A DNA stretch of 64,000 nt, taken from assembly GCA_021464245.1 (NCBI GenBank), contig JADCRB010000017.1:1585427-1649426 (forward strand). The letters are read 5' to 3'. Made by a program: the position numbers and the translations under genes. The stretch is from Carallia brachiata (lineage: Eukaryota; Streptophyta; Magnoliopsida; Malpighiales; Rhizophoraceae). A model generated the notes under the pieces. The model searched no databases and had not been told where the DNA came from. It saw only the letters and a list, made by a program, of their open reading frames with translations. Numbering within the stretch: position 1 is the first letter of the stretch; each line of letters begins with the position of its first letter. Of the stretch, positions 1-10,605 are shown one piece after another.

Positions 1-115
1 TTCTAACAATGATATCAATTAAATTATTTCATTCATTACTGTAATTTTATAATTTTCTAACTTTATTTGTAATTTCTCACATTATAATTAATGTTTCTTT
101 CTTGTTGATTTGTAG

Positions 116-285
116 TTGATTTGAACTTACAAAATATAGAGGTTGAGATAGAAAATATGGATGAGGATAACAATGATGGTAAATTTGACCCAATCAGTCA
201 AGCAACAGGAAATGAATTTGGGAGTGATGATGTCACTATTTTTGGGAATGATAGTGAAACTCAAGAACCTTCTCCATGGGTTTGA
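116..285 (+). CDS. possible 3'-terminal exon of an acidic protein (partial, unidentified)
   Basis: An open frame follows a plausible splice acceptor (tttgtag, ending at 115) and runs 55 codons to TGA at 283-285. The peptide is rich in Asp, Glu and Asn, starts DLNLQNIEVEIENMDEDN and ends in EPSPWV. Acidic C-terminal tails of this type occur in several plant protein families, including domesticated or mobile hAT-type transposases, but nothing diagnostic is visible and the rest of the gene lies outside the window. The downstream DNA is T-rich and could be a 3'UTR. It could equally be a chance open frame in AT-rich DNA. Confidence 0.35.
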
Positions 286-2079
286 AATATGGCTGAGAGT
301 TGGTATTTTGGCTTAGGGGATCTGTTTACTGGAATTATTACTTTTTGGTTTTTACTTTTTTTGGCTCTAACAAGACTCATTTTTTAGATCTCTAGTCTAA
401 TGAAGCTACTGCTTTTTGAGTTTTGGCACAAGCTGCTTATTAATTTTTGGACGTGTAGCTATTATGTTAAATTGTACGAGACTTATATCTATTTGATGCA
501 TTTCTCTTCTTAAAATATCATTAATAATATAGTTTTTTCTTATATAAAAATAAAAATTACTATAGACATTGACCTGACTGGATTAACTATTGATGCATTG
601 GTTAAACCAATGACCATTGACCCAAACATTTGTCCGAGTCAACGTCCGGCTGGGTTTTATAACTATGGTCATGAGAATCAAATAACCCAAAACCAAAACA
701 AGAAAAGATGAACCCTTTGCAAGTAGGGGTTTGAATTATTTCTACTTAAAAAAATTTAAGTGGACATGCAGTGATCTGAACTATTGGATCATGAAAAGTG
801 TATTAAATTTAGAAAAAAAAAAAAAAAACCATGGATACTATTAGATTATTTACGTGTTTTCTGCATGCCCGCCTGTGCGTGTCAGCATAGTCAACCTTTA
901 TGTGGTTTACTTTTTGGGTAAAGTCTCCAAGTGTCCAAGTGTTTAAAAAAGTTGCTACCTCCATTATCACTGTTACGAGCAATCCAAGAAAACTAGGAAA
1001 CCTACGAGCGATAAACATATTTTCTGTCGTTTTATAGTTTTTTGGTCTCCAAAGAGAAACAAAACACACAACTTTTTAGATTAAGGAAGAAATAAAGGGG
1101 GAAGGAGGGAGGACTTTGCTCTAGGGAAAAGGAGAGAAGACTTTGCTTTTGTTTATACTTGTGATACATAAGCCTTTGTGATGTTTAAGGAGGTGGTAGA
1201 ATCATGTAACAACGACGACCATGCTAGACTATAATTTTCTACATTTTTACTTTGGGGGGTTTTGGTTTTTCACTTTTTTTGGTTAAAAAAACAAAACAAT
1301 AATTTTCAAAATAAAGAAAGAAAAATTGAAAAAAAAATCGATGTTATTATTATTTGATAACATTGCATCTAATATGGCAAAACTAGTCCTACTTAACTAG
1401 TGGTAGCATGATATGATAAAGATAACAACTGACAAACAAAGAAATGTACAACATAGTAATTAAAAAAAGCATAAAGTATGTAATCTAAAAAGAAATAAAA
1501 AGGTGGGCAGAAAGTAAAACGGTGTAAACACGAAGGATAAAATCTTTTTTTTTTTGCTATAAAAGAAAATGAATAAATGTTTGAAGTTCTTTCGCTCGAA
1601 AAAGGGAAGAAAAAAAAAAGAGAAACAATAGGAATTTTAGTTTTTGTCAATCTTTTCCATAATCTTTCTCATCCAAGGTGTAGAAGAGTTTAATCTTTAA
1701 CTACAAGCATCTAATTGCGAAAATCGCTCCTCTGTTAAAGATTCTCTCCTTCAATTGAAACCCCAACCTCATTTCCCCTCGATGGAGGGTAACATCCCAT
1801 GTGTGATTACATCTAAAATTTGATCCTTGATCATAGTATGAAGTTGAAAAAAAGTAAAAGATCCAGGTGTTCTGTTGAATATACTTATGATAAAAAATAT
1901 TAGAGATAATTTAGTTGACATGGTTAAATCTTTTAATAAGAGTTCTGCTCATTTGGGTTTCACAAGCTTATTCGCAAAGCATAGAGAGTAATGGACTGAT
2001 GGTAAAGCTAAATGTAATACAGAGGATATTATTGTATTTTTATCAGCGACTGCCCCCATATCAAGTTTTCAATTGCTAA
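286..2079. other. AT-rich interval without a recognisable gene
   Basis: Only short low-complexity frames are present, several created by poly-A or poly-T runs near 812-828, 1541-1555 and 1608-1619. No splice-supported coding frame, RNA gene or terminal repeat was recognised. Confidence 0.6.
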
Positions 2080-2610
2080 GTAAAGAGTCCTACATTCTCC
2101 ATGGAGGAACACCCTTATATTTAAGTTGTGGGGTTGTTCTATTGGCTATAATCACCTATGTAGTTAGCTAAAGGTGTATTAGATGTTGAAGGGTGAGTTA
2201 CATATTCTTGACTTGGGGATTTTTTTTTTTTTATATCTATTTTACATGCTTAGAGGACCGTTATATCTCTCTTTGTGGTAGACCATGTGTGATTATGAGT
2301 CGCTATTTAGTTATTTGAAAATAGTCTCCAAATTTTTGTCCCTTAAGCACAAGAATCAATTCAGTCATTATGTGGGGTTACTTTCACAAAATGTCAATTG
2401 AGTATTACAATAATGAGGTTTTGAATATTATTTTTCTGAAATTGATTAATCCACCCTTGCTACATTATGGGATAAATTTGCTTCGATCGGTGTGCAAATT
2501 GAGCTTAGTAAACCTTTTTTTTTTTAAGTTGTGGAGTAAAGATGTTTTACTTCGGTAGAATATAAAGGACTTCCCCAATCTGTTTTGACTATAGCCAAGC
2601 CAACCACCTT
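2080..2610 (+). pseudogene. decayed LINE ORF1 (DUF4283-type) relic
   Basis: The conceptual translation, read across stops and small shifts, runs in parallel with ORF1 of the LINE at 35.2 kb. NTLIFKLWGCSIGYNHLC here matches NSLIVKLWGRAISYTHLC there, LKGELHILDLG matches PKGELCVIDLG, FTCLEDRYISLCG matches FTCIDDYSKALCG, and MSIEYYNNEVLNII matches LPIEYYNQDVLHAI. The order is preserved over about 450 bases. The zinc-knuckle and everything downstream are missing. I infer an old 5' fragment of an L1-type LINE; decay is too strong for any function. This similarity was found by eye and needs a translated alignment. Confidence 0.5.
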
Positions 2611-5097
2611 TAAGATAAATGCCCAAGTTGTTTTATTTTTTACTAAATTATATACCTGTGTCTTTTTACTAAATTATATTCCGTTGTCTTTTTTATAAAT
2701 ATTTATGGTAATTTTTCTCATTTTTTTATATTACTTATTGTAATTAAGTTTTTATTAATTTTTGGCAACTATGCAAAACTGTAAGAAAACAAAACTTTTT
2801 TGTTAATAATTTTGATATAACTCTTCTACATGTTAGTCATTAATGAGGAATTAAATAGACTAATAAACATGAATTATTTTTTTAATAAATTTGAAATTTG
2901 CCCTACAAATTTTTTTAAATAAAAAAAACATTTATTATAAAGCAAGGATTAAGGGAAGCTTTCTCTTAGCTTTTCCTTATATATATATAGTATGCTTATG
3001 TAGTAGTTTCTGCTAATTGGATTTTCAAAAGCTTAATTGTAAGATTTTTTTGAATTTTTTTAATAAATTTCCAACTATTATAGCCTTTTTAGGATTCTAA
3101 TCAAATTAGGATTTCAATTTTAATAGATTTAGAATTCTCATATTCGTGAAGTCCTCTTTTTTACATTGAGAACTTTTACTTTAACTCCAATATTGAAAAC
3201 ATAACAAACAAATCCTGATTCTAACACTAAATCTAAACATTAAACGAATTTGAATTAACCTTAGCATTCCTTTAATTCTGATTCAATCTTACAGTCATTC
3301 ATGGCATCAGTTTCATTTAATAAAATCTTCAAACTTCAACTTAGTCTTTAAAATCTGCGTATTATCAATAACTTTGTAACTTCATCTAAAACCTTAACTT
3401 ACCTTCTCATTATTTCACAATTTGCAAATGACCTTTCAAATCATCATCAACACGATCATCAGGAGCTTCATTGACAATTTCTCCTTGAGTTCCTCTAATT
3501 GATTTTTGGCCTTTGATTTTGTTTAACCAATTCTTACTTAGTTAATTCAATCTTACCTTTAATGAGGTCTGGACTTCATTTTCCACAATATGCAACGTGA
3601 CAACTGTATAGTACTTTTACTTCACCTCCTAGTTTGTTTTTTAACTCACCTAGAAAAACTAAATTGAGCATTTAAGCTCTCTATTAAGCATCTTAGCTCT
3701 TAATTCAACAAGTCCCTAACTCCGAGCTTTCCTTTTATCTCTCAATTCCACAAGTTCTTTTCTCTGAATTTTTGATTAACTCTAACAAATACCTTATATT
3801 TGAGCCTTTCTAGCTTTCGATTGCTAATAGCTTTAACATTCAATTCGACTCTTGAATTCATCTGCAACTTCACATAACTCATTTTTTCTTGACTGCTTCA
3901 TCGTATCCGGATTGCTTCATTGTTATCCCTAGTAAATTAAAACTCCACTTTTTTATTTTCTTCTTTTTTTTTTCTCCTTCCTCATACTCATAATTATTTG
4001 ATCATCAAATTTATTACAACTTCTCTTTTTTATGCACGTCAATTATTTTGATTTACTTGTAAATCTTTCTTGCTTGTCCACTAAAGTTTCATTCTCCTCC
4101 CTTTCATTTATTTTATTTTCACTTTTTCCCCAAACTTTCCTTTTTTTTTTCTGTCCCACTTTTCTTGTTTCTCTTTGTCCCTTTTCCTGCCCTTTTTTTT
4201 TCTTTTTCTCTTTTTGTTTCTTTTTTTTCTTGCATCTTTGAACTCACTGCCGGCGGTGAAAGTGAGCATTCGCAAGTAACTCTAGCCAACGATGGAGGGA
4301 ACCCAGGGGAACAAGTGGTGGATAGTGGTGATTTGGTAGAAGGGGATACGACAGACTGCAACTCGACTTTGACAGAAGATCTCTAGGTCTCCCGAACAGG
4401 TTCCAGTGTGTTACGGCATGCAAATGGCTCGTTTTTAGCTAGAGAAAATAGATCAGTGACTGACTCGTAGAGATCTGGCTGTCTGGTGCTTCAAGTTTAA
4501 AGGCTAGCAGGTCAGGCTTTGGGTCTTCCTCAATCTGGTGGCTTGGCAACGACGATGGGGTATGTGCTTGCTGGAATTAGGACGATCAGCGGACTTGTGG
4601 TTCAGGAAGTGGTTTCTGTTGACTAAAACAGCAATTTTCCAGCATTGTGTATAGTGATCCAACAGATGACGGTGCTCCAATGATGTGTGGTCTGGTGGCT
4701 TCTGGTACAATGCTTCTCTCTCTACCCCGATCAGATATCCACTCTAGTGGCCAAACCAAATTCAAAAGTTTTTGGATAAAATTATAAATCAAATCCCTAG
4801 TATAAATTACCCAATTCAAATATATGCTTTAATGACAATGATTTTTCCAAGGGTAACTAACAACGGCTTCCCTTTGAAGTGCTTTGTTTTCTCTATATAT
4901 ATTGTGGCAACTCTACTTTTTTATTCTTAATTCGAAACAACTGAACACAATTCTGGGATCGACCATTATTTTTGATCAACTGGCTCTAAAATTTGGTAAC
5001 GACGGCTTCTTTACCTCTATTCTCAATTGAACAAACTCTGATAAAATTCTAGGATATTTCTTCTCGAAATTTTCTCCACAGGTGTTCCTTTACACCT
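2611..5097. other. AT/pyrimidine-rich repetitive DNA, no gene recognised
   Basis: The interval holds poly-pyrimidine tracts (notably 3960-4230) that create low-complexity open frames on both strands. A moderately GC-richer block at 4240-4740 has no recognisable protein. One dispersed repeat copy lies at 3168-3260 and is listed separately. Confidence 0.55.
3168..3260 (+). repeat. dispersed repeat copy related to the 680-bp duplication
   Basis: About 90 bases from gagaacttttact to ttgaattaacc recur at 5628-5715 and 6308-6395 with only a few substitutions and small gaps. This shows that the duplicated unit at 5.3-6.6 kb contains a piece of a wider repeat family. Confidence 0.75.
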
Positions 5098-5257
5098 GAA
5101 TACACAACACTTTTCTCGACGGGTCTACTTCTCACTTAGATATCAACACAATTCTTGACAAGTCTTCTTTCATACCTAAAGATCAACACTATTTTTTACG
5201 GGAGTTCCTTTATTCTTGAAGACACAACACTATTTTCGACGGTACCTTTATACTTGA
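5098..5257 (+). repeat. degenerate ~40-bp tandem repeat, about four units
   Basis: Units beginning near 5101, 5142, 5182 and 5222 share the pattern ACACAACACTATTTTCGACG followed by a block like TCCTTTATACTTGAAGA. The spacing is 40-42 bases. The array directly abuts the start of the 680-bp tandem duplication. Confidence 0.65.
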
Positions 5258-6617
5258 AGAAGCAACTCTTTAATACAATTTCTTGGATCTTCTATCGGCC
5301 TTGATATCTTTCCTTTCTGTCTTTGATAAATTAGGTGTTTCTCTCTTTCTAGCCTTTATAGATCTAACCTGCTCTAATATAGCTTTCGAATCGAATTGGC
5401 TTTGATACTACTGTTGGAATTAGAACCTAATTAGTTATGATACCACTGTTTGAATTTAGTTAACCTAACTTTACTTTATTAAACTAAAACACCACACAAT
5501 AATATGAGAAGCATACGCTCTAATTATAACCTCTCGAGCATTAATGTTACCAAGCATACCAGCCACACTAGCCACACAATAAACTAAAGACCTTCAACTC
5601 TTTTTATACCAGTCATTAAGAACTTTCACTTCAACTCCAATATTGAAAACATAACAAACAAATCCTGATTCTACTAGAACACTAAATCTAAATGTTAAAC
5701 GAATTTGAATTAACCACAACAACTGGTGGTTGTTGCTTCTTAGGTGAAGCTCAGTTCCTGTCGGTGGTTTGGTGCTTTGGTGTTGCCTCATTTCCTGTCT
5801 ATTAGTGTGGCTTTGCCTTCTCCTATGGCGGCTTTATTCACGTGCTTTTTGGTTCCAGCTTGAGGGTGATTGGGGTGGCACCCCTGCCTTTCCTCTTTGC
5901 TTCGATGGGTAGGGGCAGGAAGGTGGCTTTTTTTGTGAGAAGCAACTCTTTAATACAATTTCTTGGATCTTCTATCGGCCTTGATATCTTTCCTTTCTCT
6001 CTTTGATAAATTAGGTGTTTCTCTCTTTCTAGCCCTTATAGATCTAACCTGCTCTAATATAGCTTTCGAATCGAATTGACTTTGATACTACTGTTGGAAT
6101 TAGAACTTAATTAGTTATGATACCACTGTTTGAATTTAGTTAACCTAACTTTACTTTATTAAACTAAAACACCACACAATAATATGAGAAGCATACGCTC
6201 TAATTATAACTTCTCGAACATTAATGTTACCAAGCATACCAGCCACACTAGCCACACAATAAACTAAATACCTTCAACTCTTTTTATACCAGTCATTAAG
6301 AACTTTCACTTCAACTCCAATATTGAAAACATAACAAACAAATCTTGATTTTACTAGAACACTAAATCTAAATGTTAAACGAATTTGAATTAACCACAAC
6401 AACTGGTGGTTGCTGCTTCTTAGGTGAAGCTCAGTTCCTGTTGGTGGTTTGGTGCTTTGGTGTTGCCTCATTTCCTGTCTATTAGTGTGGCTTTGCCTTC
6501 TCCTATGGCGGCTTTATTCACGTGCTTTTTGGTTCCAGCTTGAGGGTGATTGGGGTGGCACCCCTGCCTTTCCTCTTTGCTTCGATGGGTAGGGGCAAGA
6601 AGGTGGCTTTTTTTGTG
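5258..6617 (+). repeat. 680-bp perfect-length tandem duplication
   Basis: Copy 1 (5258-5937) and copy 2 (5938-6617) lie head to tail without spacer or indel. I count 12 substitutions over about 678 aligned positions (roughly 98% identity), ten of them transitions. The junction carries a 3-base AGA match also present just before copy 1, consistent with microhomology or slippage. A 65-codon minus-strand frame occurs in both copies but looks like a by-product of the duplication. The unit includes a stretch resembling an antisense retroelement PBS (tttgatactactg near 5401), followed by ttggaatt. Confidence 0.92.
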
Positions 6618-6903
6618 CCCAAAGGGGGCTTTTGTATAGTCATCCTAGCAACAGTCTAACTCTATGATCATGGCCGCTAGATTTTGGTCGTCTTCCTCAA
6701 TTTTGTCCTTGATTTCTTTACAGCTTGGGTCCATTTTAACGCCCTTTTGTGGTGATTTGGCAACCTCTAGCGTGCCCTTAGACTTGAGCTGTGTTCCGGC
6801 CACCGCCTACTTCTCTAACTCCCTTCAATCCTGATCATCTATGTCGCCAACTTGTGAGTGGTGGGAGATTTGCTCTTTGGTTGTGGTATGGTTGGGCCTT
6901 GGA
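6618..6903. other. spacer between tandem duplication and LTR retrotransposon
   Basis: Moderately GC-rich DNA with stops in all frames; no gene recognised. Confidence 0.5.
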
Positions 6904-6908
6904 CCTTT

Positions 6909-7238
6909 TGACACAAGAGCATCCCTCTTTAGTTTATTATTTTATATTTTATTAGTTGTTAGTTTTAGTTAGGAGTCATATGATTAGCATGTGATAGGGC
7001 AATTAACTAGGTGGTTAGGATTAGTTAGGGTTTATTAAATCAAGGGTTAAGAATTTTTCTAGTTATAACTCTAGTATAAATAGTGTAGCTACTGAACAGC
7101 TCATTCAGTCTTGAATATTATTCTTCATAACTATCTTTTTTGGAGTTTTGTGGTTTTTTCTAAACCCTAACTCTAATTATCTCATTCCACTTCAATTTTC
7201 TACCCCAAGTTTAGATATAATTCAGTTTCTCTACACCA
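6909..7238 (+). repeat. 5' LTR of the gag-only element
   Basis: 330 bp, starting TGACACAAGAGCATCC and ending CTACACCA. It aligns over its whole length with 9074-9401. It includes tataaatagtgtag near 7075, a plausible TATA box for the element's own transcript. Confidence 0.92.
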
Positions 7239-7242
7239 AACT

Positions 7243-7253
7243 TGGTATCAGAG
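7243..7253 (+). other. retrotransposon primer-binding site
   Basis: TGGTATCAGAG, four bases after the 5' LTR end, corresponds to the standard plant PBS complementary to the 3' end of initiator tRNA-Met. Confidence 0.88.
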
Positions 7254-7294
7254 TAATAGATCCTTCTACTCTGTTAGGGTTTCATTTTCCCAAT

Positions 7295-8745
7295 ATGGTT
7301 GGACGCAGAGTTAAAGGTCGTGGCAGAGGAGACGCTGGACAACAAGCTGAATTGGCTAATTTGTGGCATATGATTGAAGATTTGTCGCGGGCTGCACCAA
7401 CCTTGTAGCGACAAGAACCGATGGGAGCCCGAATGGAGATTTTGGAAGGTAAACACTACGTCCCGGATACACCAGAAGGAGGTTTTGTGGATGAAATAGG
7501 TACGAAAGATTTTGAAAACCCATTTCATGACATTAGAACCATTAATCACACAGCTAGAGGTGGCTTGGAAGCGAGGTTGATCTGTGTGCTTGATTTGAAT
7601 GGTGGTGAAATCAAGGTAGAAATTACTGAGTTTCGTACAAAGATGCATCCAGAGGGTTATTTTGATTGGGAAACTAGCTTAGATAATTATTTTGAATGGA
7701 AACCAATGACAGAGCAAAGAAAAGTATTGTTTGTAAAGCTTAACATAAAGGGCCTCGCACTTCAATGGTGGAAGAGAGTTAAAGAGCAATGTGGGTGATA
7801 AGGCAAATCGAAAATCAATACTTGGGAGCATATGAAAGCTAAGTTGTGGAATCAATTTTTACTTACAGATTATATGATGGAGCTGTAAGAGAAATTTCAT
7901 TCACTGAAACGACAGGATATGTCTGTCAAGGAGTATATTGCAATTTTCAACAATTTGTCTATCCGAGTTGGTTTGAATGAGACCAATAAACAATTGGTTG
8001 CTCGTTATCTCGCCAGTTTAAACCAATCCATCAGAGATGAGATGAGAGTTGTCTGTTTATTCTCAAATATGCTTGACAATATGTTTTAATGGCTGAAAAA
8101 GGAGTTTCTCGCTATGGAGTTATGCGATCCATCTATGGCAAATCTGATGGCAGCGGAAACAAAAGCTTTTGGAGTAATTAAACAGGCCAAAAAAGTAGTT
8201 GTGGAGGTGTTCAAAACACTAAGGTCAGTTTTGTGGGTTTTACCAACACTGACAAGACTAATAAGGGCAAAAATTTTGCGCGATTTGGCACCGAAATCAG
8301 TGCTGGTCAAACCTCTTTCAAGGTGGGTAGCAGCTCACAAATTCAGTGTTTCGCATGTGGCAAGAATGGAAATCGCTCTTACACTTGCCCGTAACGAAGG
8401 AAGAGATTAGCTTAACTTGTAGATGATGAGGAAGAAGGATTGGGGGACCCTATTTACGATGATTATATTGATAAAGAGGACAATAATATGTATTCAATTC
8501 AAAAGGAGTCTCTAATGGTGCGAAGAGTAATGTTCACTAGTTTTGAGGATAAAAAGGAGATTAGTCAGAAGGACAAGCAAACGCAAGTGGTTGATCATGT
8601 TGTGATTGAGCAACGCGATTTCTCATCAGATAATGAAGATGTTAATGAGAAACAAGAGGCTGCTACTACAAAAAATGCTAGTGATGACAAGATCAAATTA
8701 TTGGTGAATCTTGTAACTTCAAAAGATGGATTCAAAAGTCATTGA
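7295..8745 (+). pseudogene. Ty3/Gypsy-like gag remnant
   Basis: The frame starts at ATG 7295 (MVGRRVKGRGRG) and stays in a single frame to about 8100, broken only by nonsense codons (TAG at 7406, TGA and TAA at 7796-7801, TAA near 7886, TAA near 8086). A frameshift near 8100 moves it to the next frame. Visible gag features are YFDWETSLDNYFEW, LALQWWKRVKEQCG, WEHMKAKLWNQF and VKEYIAIFNNLSIRVGLNE, the order of the Retrotrans_gag fold. A knuckle follows at about 8347-8391, CFACGKNGNRSYTCP, in which the expected His is Asn. An acidic tail (about 8440-8745) ends the reading. No pol follows. Confidence 0.85.
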
Positions 8746-9073
8746 TCACAAGATCTCGTTGATTTTTTTTCTCAAGAGTTGAGTTATGTTGATTTTATTA
8801 GAGTAGACAACCAAGCAGCAGAAAATTTTAGTTTTGCCTCCTTCATTGGTACTGTTGACCACAAGATAGCTCACATAAGAGACTATTGTTTGATGTTGAA
8901 GAGTTTGATGTACTCAAAGTATCTCTTTCTATGGTTTGGAAGACTTCAATTCCTTCTAAATTTGAGATCCTGTTTCTTTCAAGTGGAGATCGTGATTCAG
9001 TGGCCAAATGAATGACATCAATTAGAGTATTTGATTGTAGAAGACCGCAAAAATTCTTCTACCCGAGGAGAAT

Positions 9074-9401
9074 TGATGCAGGAGCGTCCTTCTTTAGTTT
9101 ATTATTTTATATTTCATTAGTTGTTAGTTTTAGTTAGGAGTCATATGATTAGCATGTGATAGATTAATTAAATAGATGGTCAGAATTAGTTAGAGTTTAT
9201 TAAATCAACATTTTTATTTTTTTAATTATAACTCCACTATAAATAGTATAGCTGCTGGACAGTTTATTTAATCTTAAATATTATTCTTTAGAATTATTGT
9301 TTTTAGAGTTTTGTGATTTTCTCTAAACTCTAATCCTAATTATCTTATTGTGCTTCAATTGTTTACTCAAAGTTTGGCTATAATTGAGTTTTTCTACACC
9401 A
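9074..9401 (+). repeat. 3' LTR of the gag-only element
   Basis: 328 bp, starting TGATGCAGGAGCGTCC and ending CTACACCA, aligned with the 5' LTR. It is preceded by the purine-rich gaggagaat, a probable polypurine tract. Many substitutions relative to the 5' LTR indicate age. Confidence 0.92.
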
Positions 9402-9406
9402 CCTTT

Positions 9407-9940
9407 GACCCTTGTTATAAGAAAAAAGTTTTCTCATTTTTTGAAGCTTGTTTCATATGAAATATTTTATAATGAAAAATTTTAGGGAAATTTGAGAAAA
9501 TTTTTGAGATTTTCAGGGAAAATAATTTACATTTATTATTAGCTGAAATTATTTTTTAAGAAAAAATTAAAAAATATGCTTTAAGTGAGTGATAAAAAAA
9601 TATTATTATTTTTACTACAAATATTTTTTTCTGTAAATATTTTATAAAAATAAATTATTTTCGACCAAATAAACAGACCTTAAGTTTGTATAATAAGATG
9701 GCCTATCATATACCTAACTGGCTTATAATACTAGGTTGTGTGAGACGGGCCGATTTTCTTTGTAAACGGTGTTTTATCTAACGAATCTCTTTGCTTCTGT
9801 TAAAGAGAAAAAAGACGCGTAAATTTGACGAAACTATTGGGCAAGAGTCTAATTTTAAATAAATATAAATAAATAATAGGAGGACTGCAAATCAGTGCTC
9901 CCAAGCTTGGTCGGCTGGCTGCGTCTTTACGCTACCTAAC
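9407..9940 (+). promoter_or_regulatory. upstream region of the RZ-1-like gene
   Basis: AT-rich DNA between the LTR element and the 5'UTR of the RNA-binding protein gene. No unambiguous TATA box was pinned to a start site. The LTR element ends roughly 550 bp upstream of the probable transcript start, so it could contribute promoter sequence; this is inference. Confidence 0.35.
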
Positions 9941-9962
9941 CTCTCTCTCTCTCTCTCTCTCT
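9941..9962 (+). repeat. (CT)n microsatellite at the transcript leader
   Basis: Eleven uninterrupted CT units lie just upstream of the pyrimidine-rich leader. Y-patch or CT-rich stretches near the start site are common in plant core promoters, so this may mark the transcription start of the downstream gene. An AGGGTTT telo-box-like motif follows at 10013-10019. Confidence 0.85.
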
Positions 9963-10075
9963 GCTTTCCTCCCTCTCTTTTTCTTGCTCTGTGTGTGCGT
10001 GAATCTTTCTCTAGGGTTTCTCGAAAGCGAAGCCAATCAAGAAAGTCATCCCTCAGTTTTTGGCTAAGATCTCTG

Positions 10076-10602
10076 GTGAGCCCGTCAGATCTCTTTCTCT
10101 TCTATGACAACTAAATTGAATGATTTTTTTAAAAAAAAAAAAAAACAAAGGCTCTAATCTTTAATCGGATTCGAATCTTTGTTTTTTTTGTTTTTTTTTT
10201 TAATATCTTGTACCGAATGAATTTGATTCAATTTTAATCGCCTGTAGATTTTTTTTTGGTTATGTGAAAAGGAAAAAAAAAAAAAGAAAGGGAGAAAAAA
10301 AGGGTTATGTTAATTTATCAAGGTCCTGTTTGGATTTTGCATGGAAACAAATGGTTGAAATAATCACTGGTTTTCTGAGCCGGGTCGATCTAATCCCGCT
10401 GGGTCCTTTTGGCCTGGCCTGTTCTGTCTGAACAAGTTTTCCATGGAAAGTATTCCAAATTTTTTTGGGTTTAAAATTTAAATCATGGGCGAGCAGTGTA
10501 TTTTATCCGATAGAACAAGAATTGTTCATTGTCTGTGTCTGTGTGGGAGGTTTACTGTTTTCATATTGCTGTCCCTGATGTTTGTTTTGTGGAAATATGC
10601 AG
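10076..10602 (+). other. 5'UTR intron of the RZ-1-like gene
   Basis: A donor (ctctg|gtgagc) at 10076 pairs with an acceptor (atatgcag) ending at 10602, three bases before the start codon. Leader introns are frequent in plant RNA-binding protein genes and often enhance expression. The borders are predicted only from consensus. Confidence 0.7.
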
Positions 10603-10605
10603 AGG

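Larger units (their letters stand above)
6904..9406 (+). mobile_element. gag-only LTR retrotransposon with intact ends and CCTTT target duplication
   Basis: The element proper is 6909-9401 (2493 bp). Two direct LTRs of 330 and 328 bp begin TGA and end CTACACCA. The 5-bp sequence CCTTT lies immediately outside both ends (6904-6908 and 9402-9406). A primer-binding site TGGTATCAGAG follows the 5' LTR by four bases, matching the initiator-Met tRNA type common in plant LTR elements. The inside contains only a gag-like region with a degenerate zinc knuckle and an acidic segment. No protease, integrase, reverse transcriptase or RNase H motif is visible. It is therefore a non-autonomous derivative that would have needed a partner's enzymes. 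The numerous LTR-LTR differences point to an old insertion. Confidence 0.93.

Noticed and set aside
4032..4386. Phe/Ser-rich + frames and Lys/Glu-rich minus frame
   Set aside because: They are translations of a long polypyrimidine tract, not protein-like.
5395..5460. Antisense PBS-like tttgatactactg/tgataccactg as evidence for another LTR element
   Set aside because: No LTR pair or polypurine tract could be defined around it.
5594..6471. Two nearly identical 65-codon minus-strand frames starting MRQHQSTKPPTG
   Set aside because: They exist because the 680-bp unit is duplicated; composition and lack of a family or splice signals argue against a real gene.
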